A stretch of 35,870 bases of DNA from Chara braunii. Its lineage: Eukaryota > Streptophyta > Charophyceae > Charales > Characeae. The notes under the pieces are model-generated. The model had not been told where the DNA came from. It saw only the letters and a list, made by a program, of their open reading frames with translations, and did not search any database. The stretch spans positions 4,836,568-4,872,437 of the forward strand of contig BFEA01000019.1 of NCBI GenBank assembly GCA_003427395.1, read 5' to 3'. Made by a program: the position numbers and the translations under genes. Shown here one piece after another: positions 1 to 9,292 of this stretch. Each line of letters starts with the position of its first letter. Position 1 is the stretch's first letter.

Positions 1-85
<85 letters not shown>

Positions 86-91
86 CGCGCG
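1..91. repeat. (TC)35 + (GC)10 microsatellite
   Basis: An uninterrupted TC dinucleotide tract runs to base 70 and switches directly to a GC dinucleotide tract to base 91. It sits at the very edge of the window, which suggests the assembly stopped at this simple repeat. Confidence 0.98.
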
Positions 92-1458
92 TGCGTTCAC
101 TCGTTCGCAGTGCGTGTGCATCACTTTGCGAAGTGAACACGGGGAACGATTGACGCGCCATGCACGACTGTGTCGCGTGCGAACGCTGTCCCCGCTATAT
201 ATCTCCCCGCGACGAAACGCAGGCGTTTTTTTTTTTTTTTTTTTGTTCCGGGCATTCGAGCTCCCTACAGGTTCACCTAAAGACCGCCGACGCCCCCGTG
301 GCCTCAGAGGCATCCCCCCAGCCCCGACAGACCCCTGCACAAACGCGTCAATCGCGTTCAGGGGCGTTCACTGGACGCCCGTCCACAGCGTTCAAAAACT
401 GAACGCGGAACACACATTCAATGAACGCGCGGTAACATAGTCAACATTTATTATTCATGCGCCCGTCAGCGCGCCGCAGACACAGCCAATCAATCAATCG
501 ATCGCCCTGGGACTCACCCGGCTCCGAACTCAACCATCCAAAAAGAGGCGACGAAAAGGACAAAGAAACGAGGACACTGATGCAATTTTCCATCCATCCC
601 AATCTCCCATATTTGGCCCAACCTTCCCAGCTTAGGACCCCTCATTGCAACCGCGCAGAATATCGCAATCTACAGAAAGTGGTTCGTCACAGGCCTCCCG
701 TCTGCCCCTCTGTCTTCCGCTGGCACGCTGCAGGTCGTTCATCGTGACGGTCTGCATGTGTCGAGAAACTGCAAGCAACGCCGTCCCTAGCAGTGACCTC
801 TCCCTTTGTGTCAGCCTCCGCTCCCCAGGCGCATCACCAACACCGTCTTCCATCGCCCCTAACCAACCGCAAAGACGCACACACCCCACTTGTCGGCTGG
901 CGGGCTATGGCCACCGAGGTCCCAAGGCAGAAGGAACAACGGATCAGGGGAGAGGGCGGCGCGGAGGGAGGTCAACGCAAATTTGAATTCAAATTTGCTT
1001 CGCTGCCCGCACTTTTCATATCAACGACGGCCGGCTTCGCACGCCCGGTACGCCACCCACGCAAATGTCGGTGTCCCAAAAGATTCATGTCCCACGGGCC
1101 CGCAGACCATGGACAACTTCTTGTCCGCCACACGGCTTCACGGACATCCATGCCCGACAGGGCGAGGTTCTGACACCCGCACCTCCCCACCTTAAAAGTA
1201 AGGGTGGGTAAGTGTAGGGTCATCCTAGGGTGTTGTGGAACGAAAAAAGATGTTAGGGCAACTTAATCACCCTCACTGAGCTAGGGCGCCCTTACAAAGT
1301 AAGGATTCTTTAGTGGTGTGGAACGAGGCCCTCACTCTGGTAGCCTAGCTTGCCCCAAGAAAATGCAAAAAAATTCCCCTGCCCCAAGAACATGCGAAAA
1401 ACATCCCTTGCCCCGCGGCTACACAGGCCGCTCACAAATGGGCACACGAATGGTACAT
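92..1458. other. Non-genic stretch, no gene recognised
   Basis: I see no convincing coding region, RNA gene or complete mobile element. Short open frames on both strands lack recognisable domains and overlap each other in conflicting frames. A 16-18 base T run lies near 227-244. At 1311-1331 the sequence resembles the right end of the GGGCCTC-type MITE family found nearby (a TGGTGTGGA..GAGGCCC pattern), but no matching left end was found, so it may be a relic. Confidence 0.6.
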
Positions 1459-1461
1459 TTA

Positions 1462-1864
1462 GGGCCTCGCTGCACTACTCTAGACTCTCGAAGGCCTCAC
1501 TGCACTACTGTAGACTCTCAAAATATTTTGAGAGTTCGTCTAGCGTTGTCAGAGAGGCTATACTCTCGAAATACCCGCCTTCGCTGCACTTACTCGATAA
1601 ACTGCTACACTACATGAACTCTCCAAACCCTGCACGTTGTCCCACTCGACAGAAGAGCTGCACCACTGCGCTGTGGACGAAGTCTGGCCACCGGGACAGG
1701 AGGTCCATTCTCGAAAAACGAGCCGGTCGGCGGGCAACTCCCGAGGACACTTGAGAATTCACATTTTGCAGGCGACCGGGTTTCAAGACTTTCCCCATCG
1801 AGAGTAAGTGCAGCGACGTCCCACTCTCGAAAATTCGAGAGTCCAGAGTAGTACAGCGAGGCCC
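1462..1864. mobile_element. 403 bp non-autonomous TIR element (PIF/Harbinger-like)
   Basis: The left end begins GGGCCTCGCTGCACTACTCT and the right end is its reverse complement. The terminal inverted repeats are about 31 bp with two mismatches. A direct TTA lies immediately outside each end (1459-1461 and 1865-1867), a TSD typical of PIF/Harbinger elements. Inside is a second inverted pair of 15 bp (1581-1595 against 1802-1816), a partial repeat of the terminus near 1490-1515, and a perfect 22 bp palindrome at 1514-1535. No transposase is encoded, so it would need enzyme from elsewhere. The termini match the shorter elements at 2475, 2789, 3458 and 5719, so this looks like a longer family member. 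Superfamily assignment rests on TSD and terminus style only. Confidence 0.85.
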
Positions 1865-1867
1865 TTA

Positions 1868-2158
1868 GCTAGGAAGTAATTAGGACTTTGGTAAATCTGT
1901 GTGACGGCTCCTCTTATCTTTTTTGGGGGAGGGAATTTGGGATTGGAGGTCCCAGTGTGACTATGCCCTGAGTAGGGTCCCTGCCATCCGATCTGGAAGT
2001 CTCACGGCCGCAGCGTGACCGAGATGAAAATACCAAGACCAAAATAAACTACAGAATAAATAAATAAATAAATAAGCTCCCCGAGTGGGACACCTTTTTA
2101 TTTTCTTTTTCTTTTTTCAAGACTTCGGTTTTTTCAGTAGAAGAAAAAAAGGGAAAAC
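1868..2158. other. Non-genic stretch with (AAAT)n tract
   Basis: No gene seen. A run of AAAT units near 2055-2074 follows a unique segment and could be the 3' tail of a retroposon. I cannot identify a body for it. T-rich and A-rich tracts follow up to the U6 retrocopy. Confidence 0.5.
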
Positions 2159-2169
2159 AAAAAGCGACA

Positions 2170-2269
2170 GATTCCCGGAACGATACGGAGAATGAAGATT
2201 AGCATTGCCCCTGCGCAAGGATGACACGCATACATCGGGAAAAGGTCCAAATAACTGGAAAAAAAAAAA
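2170..2269 (+). pseudogene. U6 snRNA retropseudogene
   Basis: The block from about 2177 to 2252 follows U6 spliceosomal snRNA: GGAACGATAC, then GATTAGCATTGCCCCTGCGC, AAGGATGACACGCA and GGTCCAAAT, in order. The 5' stem-loop of U6 is missing. The invariant ACAGAGA box, which contacts the 5' splice site, reads ACGGAGA and is followed by about four extra bases (ATGA), so the copy should be non-functional. Instead of a U6 T-run end there is a run of 11-12 A, flanked by an 11 bp near-perfect direct repeat (AAAAAGCGACA at 2159-2169, AAAAAGTGACA at 2265-2275). A poly-A tail plus target-site duplication indicates reverse transcription and insertion by LINE-type machinery. No upstream pol III promoter is visible. 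Confidence 0.85.
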
Positions 2270-2474
2270 GTGACACAGAGAAGGCATTTTTTTTCTCTAG
2301 GCCGGATTGCAACTCTTCGTAAGCAGCGTTTGCACTTTTTCCATTGACGTCAATCGATGCATTTCTCGGTCATCTTCGTTATAATCATGGCCACCGAAAA
2401 GATAATCCACACCATTTGTACTACTGACAAAGAGTTTGATGGACTGCTGACAAAGAGTTTGATGGGAGTAGTAA

Positions 2475-2597
2475 GGGCCTCGCCACGGTACTGTCGAAAT
2501 TGTGATAAGGACGAAAATGTGGCGGGCGCATCTGGCCATGTTCCAGCGAAAAGTTCATTCTCATTTTGCACGTCCCGAGAGTGGTGTGGAGATGCCC
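2475..2597. mobile_element. 123 bp MITE, copy 1 of family
   Basis: It starts GGGCCTCGCCAC and ends GTGGTGTGGAGATGCCC, imperfect terminal inverted repeats. TAA lies directly outside each end (2472-2474 and 2598-2600). The interior carries the family signature GCATCTGGCCATGTTCCAGC followed by a TTCATTCTCATTTTGCAC-like stretch. It is non-coding and too short to encode anything. Termini and TSD suggest PIF/Harbinger mobilisation. Confidence 0.85.
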
Positions 2598-2788
2598 TAA
2601 GGGGCATATCCCACTAGCCCCTATTGTTCATTTCTGACCGTTCATCTTCGTAATCGAGGGTGAAAAATTTAATAATCCAGGGTAGTGGGATCTGAACCTA
2701 AATCTGTTAAACTCCTAAACACGGCAGCCAATCATGTCAGGAGATCGCCTTTGCATTAATATAACAGAAGTTACAGAACAATATATAT

Positions 2789-2920
2789 GGGCCTCGCCAG
2801 ACCCCCTCTCGAAATGCTAAAAAGATCAAAAAAAAAAAAAAGTGGCGGGTGCATCTGGCCATGTTCTAGCGGGAAGTGCATTCACATTTAGCACATGTCG
2901 AGAGCGGTGTGGAGATGCCC
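2789..2920. mobile_element. 132 bp MITE, copy 2 of family
   Basis: The left terminus GGGCCTCGCC and right terminus GGTGTGGAGATGCCC match copy 1, and the interior again carries GCATCTGGCCATGTTC. It sits in TATA-rich DNA. The flanking trinucleotides are TAT and TCT, so the target duplication is imperfect. An A-run of 14 bases expands the interior. Confidence 0.75.
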
Positions 2921-3027
2921 TCTATATATAGAAAGAAGGTATCGCTCGGGCTGCAAAGCTATGAAAGCATCATTATAGAAGAGAGATCAATCAGGAAACC
3001 CCCCAAAAGCATCCCCACCCCCAAAAG

Positions 3028-3207
3028 CCTACTAGGTCAGTGGGTACACCCATGAGCTATTGAAATACAGACCAGAGTTCAAATCCAGAGACGGTTCTAC
3101 ATTTTGATAAAACCAGATAATAATTCCGAATTCCCTGAACTGCCTGGGGCCGGTCAGCGCAATGCTAACATATCTCAAGGCCGTCGCCGTTTTTTTTTCT
3201 TTTTTTT
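3028..3207 (+). mobile_element. tRNA-derived SINE (family B), near full length
   Basis: The 5' part has a pol III split promoter: an A-box-like GGTCAGTGGGTACACC near 3035-3050 and a B-box-like GAGTTCAAATCC near 3084-3095. The body has AATTCCGAATT and GGGGCCGG, and the 3' end is ATCTCAAGGCCGTCGCC (3172-3188) followed by a T-rich tail. The same head, body and tail order recurs at 20985-21130 and 20493-20620 on the minus strand. A split copy lies at 9965-10301. Recurrence of the same architecture is what makes it a SINE family rather than a chance tRNA-like match. It encodes no protein and would depend on LINE reverse transcriptase. Confidence 0.75.
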
Positions 3208-3289
3208 AATAAAGCACCCCCGCAATTTCATCTTATGTCGCTCCACTATCATCCCCACATGCACAGAAGACGGAAAAAAAACATGGAGA

Positions 3290-3425
3290 TGTAACTTTCC
3301 ACTTTATATGGGAAGATTCGTTCTCGTTTTTTTTTTTCGGCGGTGTATCCTTTCCAGTTTGTGCCGGAAAATTCATTCTTCTTTTTCACACTTCGTGAGT
3401 GCTGGAGCGAGAGACCCATCACAGG
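3290..3425. mobile_element. MITE relic
   Basis: The stretch GTGTATCCTTTCCAGTTTGT, followed by a GGAAAATTCATTCTTC-like block and a GAGTGCTGGAG-like end, parallels the interior and right end of the 2475 element. Clean termini and a TSD are not visible. Probably a decayed member, but this rests on partial similarity only. Confidence 0.4.
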
Positions 3426-3457
3426 GAATCTGAACCACAGTTTTGTGCTCAGACTAA

Positions 3458-3580
3458 GGGCCTCGCTGCACTACTCTCGACATGCGCAAAAGACAAAAAT
3501 ATTGTCGGTGTATCGTTACATATTTCTACCGGAAGATTCACTCTCGTTTTCCACCTTTTAAGAGTAGTGCAGCGAGGCCT
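3458..3580. mobile_element. 123 bp MITE, copy 3 of family
   Basis: It begins GGGCCTCGCTGCACTACTCT and ends AGAGTAGTGCAGCGAGGCCT, a 19 bp perfect inverted repeat with one extra mismatched outer base. TAA flanks both ends (3455-3457 and 3581-3583). Its terminus is identical to the first 20 bases of the 403 bp element at 1462. The interior has the GTGTATCGTTACATATTTCT..GAAGATTCACTCTCGT version of the family core, linking the long and short members. Confidence 0.88.
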
Positions 3581-3583
3581 TAA

Positions 3584-3987
3584 GTCCACGACGACAGCTG
3601 TGCACGCTCAGACATCTTCGACTGAATCTGGCCGCAACTGCGGCCACATTCCCCTGCAACTTCTCCTAAGTAATACATACATGTCCGGTATGGTGACCTT
3701 CTTCGTTCAGGTACACGGTACACTATACATCATGCATTCGATTCCGGAGGCACACTATTCAAGTTGACGTCTGGACGAAGACCTGCCCGCCGCCTGAAAC
3801 TACATTAGGTAGTGATTATGAGACGTCCCTAACCGTCCTGCTCGAGCAAATAGGCGAACGGAGAAGGGTATATTCAGGATAATTGAGTGGGGGAGTCAGG
3901 ATAATTGAGTGGGGGAGGGTACGATGCCTGCCTCGCTATCGAGGACCTCTGAGCACGGGTTGTACCCTTGGACGAAGGACTGCACGC
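3584..3987. other. Non-genic stretch
   Basis: No gene, RNA or complete repeat recognised. A 20-21 bp tandem duplication of AGGATAATTGAGTGGGGGAG lies at about 3876-3918. Confidence 0.5.
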
Positions 3988-4087
3988 TCTCTTCAAGGTG
4001 AACGGATGAGCAAGTAACGTGTATAGGGGAAAGAGAGGCTCAGTGCCTGTCTTGACTAGAGCACACATAGGATTCGATCCCTGCACC
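3988..4087 (-). repeat. Dispersed repeat with B-box-like motif, copy 1
   Basis: This block shares order and wording with 4375-4469: a CTCTTCAAGGTGAA start, an ATAGG(G)AAAGAG middle, and an end that on the minus strand reads GGATCGAATCC-like, close to a pol III B box. It may be a tRNA-derived SINE piece on the minus strand, but no A box is clear. Confidence 0.45.
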
Positions 4088-4374
4088 TCCGATCGAGGAA
4101 GGTGTGCAGTGTGCACACAAGCCGATGGGACCTCTAGACACGGCAGTATCGCAGGACGAAAGATTGGAAGGTCTCTGGATGTAACTCTGCTCAACTGAAC
4201 AACGATCATCTACAATGTATCTGGACTCGCTTTCGACCAGGTGCTGCTCCCAACAAATGGATCGAGCCTCCCCCCGGGAGTACTAGTGGTGCGTGGTCCT
4301 ATCAGCATCCCTAGCACCAACTCGGGTGGGTTTTCTCAAAAGAAACAAAAAAAAGAACAAAAAACACAAAAAGA

Positions 4375-4469
4375 TCTCTTCAAGGTGAAAGGGTGACGAA
4401 GACATAGGAAAGAGTGGGGCGCAGGTTTTAGCCTCTGACTACGCACAGATAAGATTTGATTCCTGGACC
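4375..4469 (-). repeat. Dispersed repeat with B-box-like motif, copy 2
   Basis: Second copy of the 3988-4087 repeat, sharing CTCTTCAAGGTGAA, ATAGGAAAGAG and a GATTTGATTCCTGGAC end. An A-rich (CAAAAA-like) tract lies just before it. Confidence 0.45.
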
Positions 4470-4592
4470 ACTGGGGCGGCCCACTAACAAGGAGGATTGG
4501 ATTGAACGCCTGAATCTAGACGGGCTTGAGGAGAGATGCCGAAAATCGAGATTGAACTGCTTATCTAAAGGCCCAGAAACAAAATGTATTCG

Positions 4593-4644
4593 CAAAACAA
4601 AACAAAACAAAACAAAACGAAACAAAACAAAACAAAACAAAAAA
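4593..4644. repeat. (CAAAA)n microsatellite
   Basis: About ten CAAAA units with one G interruption. Confidence 0.95.
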
Positions 4645-5030
4645 CGTACCATTGGACGATGGCGCCGATTCCAGCACTTCCTGCTCCCAATTAAGAGATT
4701 CGAGCCTTCTGGATTGGATGGTGGATCTTGAACCGCCCTGGCCTGTCCGGGCATGACGCCCGGGACGGCGAATGGCCATCGAAAGTCGTTGATACGGGGG
4801 GAAAAGAAAAGAACCCTGCTAATGAGGCATCCATCCTTGTTCGCAAGGGCAATATTCACCCGAAGCGAACAAAGCAAAAACAAACAAAAGAACTCGTTTT
4901 TCAGAAATAAAAAAGAAGTGACCGTGGCAGTGACAGCGCGTTTTTTTGGGTGTTTTTCTAAAGAACCGACATTGCTGACCAAAATCGGTAATTACACCAA
5001 CAGTTCACTTCAGACTCTTGAGCCCACCAA

Positions 5031-5145
5031 AATGGCTCGGTGGAGGGACGTTCCAAGGTCGGAGTCTCGGAGACCCTCCAAGGCCGACCAAAGTGGCTCG
5101 ATGAAGGGACGCTCCAGGGTCGGAGACCCTCCAGGGCTACGACTG
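5031..5145. repeat. 61 bp imperfect tandem duplication
   Basis: Two adjacent copies each read TGGCTCG.TG.AGGGACG, a GGTCGGAG block, then GAGACCCTCCA. The first copy carries a few extra bases. No coding meaning is apparent. Confidence 0.75.
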
Positions 5146-5718
5146 GGGAGTATCGACGGGGCCATCCGAGTTCCCTACCGGTCCAGACCCCACACCAACT
5201 GCTCTTACCGGAAATGAATTCGAGGTCGTAACACTATACTCGGTGTGAACTGGTAGTACAGCAAGTCCGACCGATCAGGAACCACGCCCGGCCATTCCAA
5301 CCCTCACATCAGCGAGGAAAAGAAAGCAACAGCAAAGAGGAGACTCGAGGGGAGGATGACGTAGAAGACTTAAGACTTAAGGGGCGGGTACGGAGAAGAG
5401 AGAACTCCACGTCCCAATTATCGTACGTGAAAACAAACGTGAAACCAAAAACACGTCGAGGTCACGGCATTGTCTAAAACGTGAAACGTCGCGACAATGA
5501 GAAGAGGACAGGGCAGTGATGCACGGGAAGAGATCATAATGACGAGCATAGAGCATCAATGAAAATCGTCAGCGTCAAGAGTTTTTAACTAATCACTTTT
5601 TTCCATAACAGACATTCAAGCATTCACTAAGCACTTTTTCCCAAAAAGTGCGTCCAGACGAAAGCCTGTGTGCCGTCTTTCACATTCCCTTCCGCACCAA
5701 CAACACAGACACGACTCA

Positions 5719-5858
5719 GGGCCTCACCACACCACTCCAGAAACGTGGAAAAGCCAAAAAAGTTGCGTGCATCTGGCCATATTCCAGCGGAAAGTTCATT
5801 CTCATTTTGCACATTTCGTTCGAGAGGGGTGTGGCGATGGAGACCCGTTCTAATGCCC
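5719..5858. mobile_element. ~140 bp MITE, copy 4 of family
   Basis: The left end GGGCCTCACCACACCACTCC and the interior GCATCTGGCCATATTCCAGC plus TTCATTCTCATTTTGCAC match the family. The right part shows GAGAGGGGTGTGGCGATG followed by about 14 unrelated bases before ATGCCC, as if a short segment was inserted near the terminus. Flanking trinucleotides TCA and TTA are a one-mismatch TSD. Confidence 0.75.
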
Positions 5859-5861
5859 TTA

Positions 5862-7411
5862 CTGATGTCACTAACAACATTACAGAAAAGTAGAGCATCT
5901 TTCCAGAGACTATATCGCCAGAAATACACCGGCATACATCAAAACCGCATTTGGTCGACTTCACATCCACTGAGTCGAGGAGAAGACGCATCTTCACAAG
6001 AAACTTCCACATCAATCGTGCATGTCACGCCGCGTTCGTCATTCCGCAAGCTATACATGCATGCACACCTTGCACATAACTCGACGTAGAGCTCATGAAA
6101 TTGTGACCACGCTAGCTCCAGCTCAAAATACATGAAACCCCATTTACGACCGGACCTCGAGGCATCTGACCTCAATCACGTCCATAAATCACCAGTAGAG
6201 TCCTGCTGCGAGTATGCCCGTCAATATCAAGTACACTAAGCACATTACTTAAAACTTTCCTCACATACCCACGGACTGCCTTCCACTTTCCCCACAAAGC
6301 CACAGGACTGGCTTCCAACCAACCCCAGCCTCATAGAAAACAACCGCGTTTAACGAAATGCTCTTAGCAGGTTTCATTATTTTGCGAATCTTTCATCGAT
6401 TAATCGGACAATCGTTCCCAATCAAACCGCTCATCAACCATCACACGCACATTTCAAGGGAGCACTCCCGCACAGAGAATGACACATCAGATTTTGTATT
6501 CTTCCTAGCAGCGGGCTACAGACGATAGCTTGTCCTTACATAACTTACCGTTTTACCGCGACTCGCACTTTCGCCGATATCCAAATACTCGGGGCCGGGA
6601 GGCAACTCGTACTCACTTGCCGACATTCTGTCTTGAGCAGCTAGTTAGAAACTATAGCGAAGTAAAAAAAAAGAGAAAAAAAAGAAACCATAACAAAGAG
6701 ACAAAAAACAATTAATAACAAGTCGCCAATTGGGCACTCGCGGATCAAGTGATATCAAACGCTCGACGAACCTCTTTTTTTTGTTTTATTATAGCCAAAA
6801 CAACCTGAGTGGAAGCGCTCGACAAACCTACCTCATGCGTACAGCAAAAATAATTTACCGAAGATGAAATCCATCCGACGAACGGACGTTCATTACCGAC
6901 TCCAACACCAAATAGCGGCTCTCAACGGCCCGTAAGAGAACACGAATTCACCACAACGCTTATGAAAAAATATTTCCGCGTACTAGTCATGAAGCTCCGG
7001 TTGACGTGGAAATGCAATTGGGCAACAGAACTATTGTCGCCGGGTGGCAAAATCACGTGGGCAATCAAAGTGAGCCATCCTACGGGAAAACACAGGTACA
7101 GACATCGATCACGAGAACGAAGTACCTACAAGTGGATGGTCAGACACGGACAAAAGGAAGAGTATGAGAACGACAATGACAACGAAGAAATATTCAAGCC
7201 GAAGGCTAGGGACGAAAACAACACGGAAATGACGTACTCGATTGATTTAGAACCAAAACAAAAGCGGTGCTGATAAGTTAAAAACTCGTTTCAACAACAA
7301 CAAGCTCAGAGACCGATCCGCCCTTCATTGATATAAAAAGTAACGTCACAAATGCTTAAGAACGACTGCTGACAAAAGCCTAACCGTAAAAACAACTCAC
7401 TTCTTTCTTCG
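5862..7411. other. Long non-genic stretch
   Basis: No recognisable gene. The longest plausible ATG frame is 6962-7273 (+, 103 codons). Its product is basic with a charged end and has no family I know. No TATA box, splice structure or homolog supports it, so I do not call it a gene. A-rich tracts occur near 6665-6715. Confidence 0.5.
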
Positions 7412-7559
7412 CCTACCTCTCTAAGAACAATCCTCGCACGCAAAGCAATCTCCTTTTCACTCCATCCTACCAATCAAGTCTCCCGCCTACATCCCTGAGA
7501 GCATTCCTTGCACGCAAAACGGTCTCCTCTCTACTTGATCCTACCCGTCAAGCCAGATT
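7412..7559. repeat. 74 bp imperfect tandem duplication
   Basis: Two adjacent units (7412-7485 and 7486-7559) share CCTAC..CTCT, a CCT(C/T)GCACGCAAA block, TCTCC, and a GATCCTACC..TCAAG-like end. It lies downstream of the pectinesterase gene on its coding strand. Confidence 0.75.
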
Positions 7560-7812
7560 CCTCGAGTCCGTGCACACTCAGCTATTTCAACACAGCCTCG
7601 GAAGCGCAGAGAGAGAAAATACCACATGTGACTGCGACCAGCACCTCAATCTGCTCTTTAAGCCGCCATCACTAAATGCCTTGTACAGTACAGTGAGTTA
7701 CACGGTCTGAAATAAGCCAGTCTCCCATCAGAGATACTAACCAGACTAACGTTCATCTTGAGCTCCGACCTTATTTATCTTTCCGAAAAGTACAAATGAC
7801 AATCCAAATCCT

Positions 7813-7818
<6 letters not shown>

Positions 7819-7872
<54 letters not shown>

Positions 7873-7883
7873 AAAAAAAAAAA
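7819..7883. repeat. (CT)n(CA)n(A)n compound microsatellite
   Basis: About 17 CT units, then about nine CA units, then a 12-base A run. It lies about 110 bases beyond the pectinesterase stop codon, so it may fall in the 3' UTR or just past it. Confidence 0.95.
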
Positions 7884-7991
7884 CACAATTTCTTTCTCGA
7901 TTCTTTCCACCGCCGACGACTACGTCTATGGAGTCGGATACGAGCACAATTGCGGAGACTGTCGAAGGACAAGGACACTACAACTCAAAAC

Positions 7992-9161
7992 TTAAGGAAG
8001 AGCAGCAGGAATGATACCCGCAGCTGGCATCCAAGTGCGAGCCTTGATCCAGTTCGACGACATGAACGGCCTAGCCTGTGCATCAGTGAGCTGAAACGCC
8101 CAGCTGGCGCGTCTTCCCTCCTCGGCTCCTGAACCGTAGCACTTGTACTCTCCGTAGAAGATGGCATCCGTGGGCTTTCCCCAGTTATCCCATCCGACAG
8201 GGGCAATGATCTTGGACATGAACACCTTGGCGAACACAACCCTGGACGCAAGGCCCCAAGCTCTGCCAAGGTATACGAGACCGGTCCCTGATATCGCACC
8301 TTCACGGATCACGAAGCCGGTTCCCTCTGAGGGCTTTGCCTGGTTCTGCGCCGTGAGGTATCCCTTGGTCACCACGTCGGCATACAACTGACACTTGAGG
8401 AAAAGCACCGTACCGTTGCCGAAGATGAAATCAACTGATCCTCTTACGTAGCAATTCTTGAAGTAGTGAATACCCTGGTGGCAGTACAGAGTATCCTGGT
8501 ACCCTGTGAAGTGACAGCGGAAGAAAGACACATAGTTCGCCGTGAGCCTCGCCGCAACTGCCTGCCCTCCTACAGCTCCATCGGCCGGTCTCGGTGCCGT
8601 GTTCCTGATCATCATGTAGTAAGCGCTGAAGTAATCAGCCTCAACAGCGAACGTGTACGAGTTGTACGTGCCCAAAGGACTGCCACCAGGACCACGAGTT
8701 CCTGCGGTGTCACCCCACGTGATTTCCACCTTATTCGGGTCCAAAGACCATCCCCACATCTGCACGTAAGTCGCTGTTGAAGGCACGCGCACCTTCTCCT
8801 TGTACACTCCCGCCTTCACGCAAATGATCCACAATTTGGTTCCCCTATTGCCGGGAATCCCATTAATTGCCGCCTGCACAGTCCTGTAATTCGCAGGTCC
8901 TGTCTTGGCAACAGTCACATTGCAAGCTGGCCTAGCAACGCTCACTCTCGCGCTCTCCCGAGCTCCCGGGGCCCAATCTCCGGCAGCCGTTACCTGGTAC
9001 GCCCTCCTCACGAATCCGGCGAAGTTCTGTTCCACCCCCTGCTTCTGCACCAAAGTAATCTCGAGAGGTCCAGCATTGGCAACGGAGGAGAAGTGACACA
9101 AGACTGCGGCGGTCGCGAGCAAGGCGAGCGCCCTCACCATCCGCCCCCTTGGCGCCATCAT
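7992..9161 (-). CDS. Pectinesterase (pectin methylesterase), secreted, without PMEI pro-domain
   Basis: This enzyme removes methyl esters from homogalacturonan in the cell wall, giving de-esterified pectin and methanol. The open frame extends upstream to a GTG, but I choose the ATG at 9161 (389 residues): it opens a good signal peptide (basic start, hydrophobic core about residues 11-24, ANA|G cleavage near 30) and lies about 125 bases below a TATA box. A second ATG follows at once (9158). All five family signatures are present: GVYKE (118-122), QAVAAR (Gln200), GYQDTLY (Gln222, Asp223), DFIFGN (nucleophile Asp244) and LGRAW (Arg300, Trp302). The 21-residue spacing of the two catalytic Asp matches known plant enzymes. 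LGRAW replaces the usual LGRPW. NVT (81) and NGT (249) are possible glycosylation sites. There is no N-terminal inhibitor-like domain, so it is the short type. The gene is intronless and intact, ending in TAA, and is GC-rich compared with its surroundings. The exact paralog is unknown. Confidence 0.95.
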   Translation of the reverse strand: MMAPRGRMVRALALLATAAVLCHFSSVANAGPLEITLVQKQGVEQNFAGFVRRAYQVTAAGDWAPGARESARVSVARPACNVTVAKTGPANYRTVQAAINGIPGNRGTKLWIICVKAGVYKEKVRVPSTATYVQMWGWSLDPNKVEITWGDTAGTRGPGGSPLGTYNSYTFAVEADYFSAYYMMIRNTAPRPADGAVGGQAVAARLTANYVSFFRCHFTGYQDTLYCHQGIHYFKNCYVRGSVDFIFGNGTVLFLKCQLYADVVTKGYLTAQNQAKPSEGTGFVIREGAISGTGLVYLGRAWGLASRVVFAKVFMSKIIAPVGWDNWGKPTDAIFYGEYKCYGSGAEEGRRASWAFQLTDAQARPFMSSNWIKARTWMPAAGIIPAALP

Positions 9162-9285
9162 AGCGGACACGAGAGGAAGAACACGGGCGATGACCAACGC
9201 TGCAACTCCTCCCTCTCGTAAACGAAGTTCAGAACAGCGCCAACTGTACACCACAACGTCTCTCCCTGACGATCGATCCTGACTG

Positions 9286-9292
9286 TTATATA
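9286..9292 (-). promoter_or_regulatory. TATA box of the pectinesterase gene
   Basis: On the minus strand the sequence reads TATATAA. Transcription would start about 25-35 bases downstream (near 9255-9262), leaving a 5' leader of about 95-100 bases to the ATG at 9161. The spacing supports this ATG over the more distal GTG-initiated frame. Confidence 0.65.

Noticed and set aside
1196-1310. Possible TIR element starting GTAAGGG near 1198
   Set aside because: Only about seven complementary bases (CCCTTAC near 1290) match; too weak to separate from chance.
6962-7273. 103-codon ATG frame on the plus strand
   Set aside because: No recognisable domain, promoter or splice context. Base composition alone could produce it.
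7992-9254. Pectinesterase frame starting at the upstream GTG (420 codons)
   Set aside because: The start codon is GTG and the extra 31 residues precede a good signal peptide starting at ATG 9161. The TATA box at 9286 would put the transcript start at about the GTG itself.
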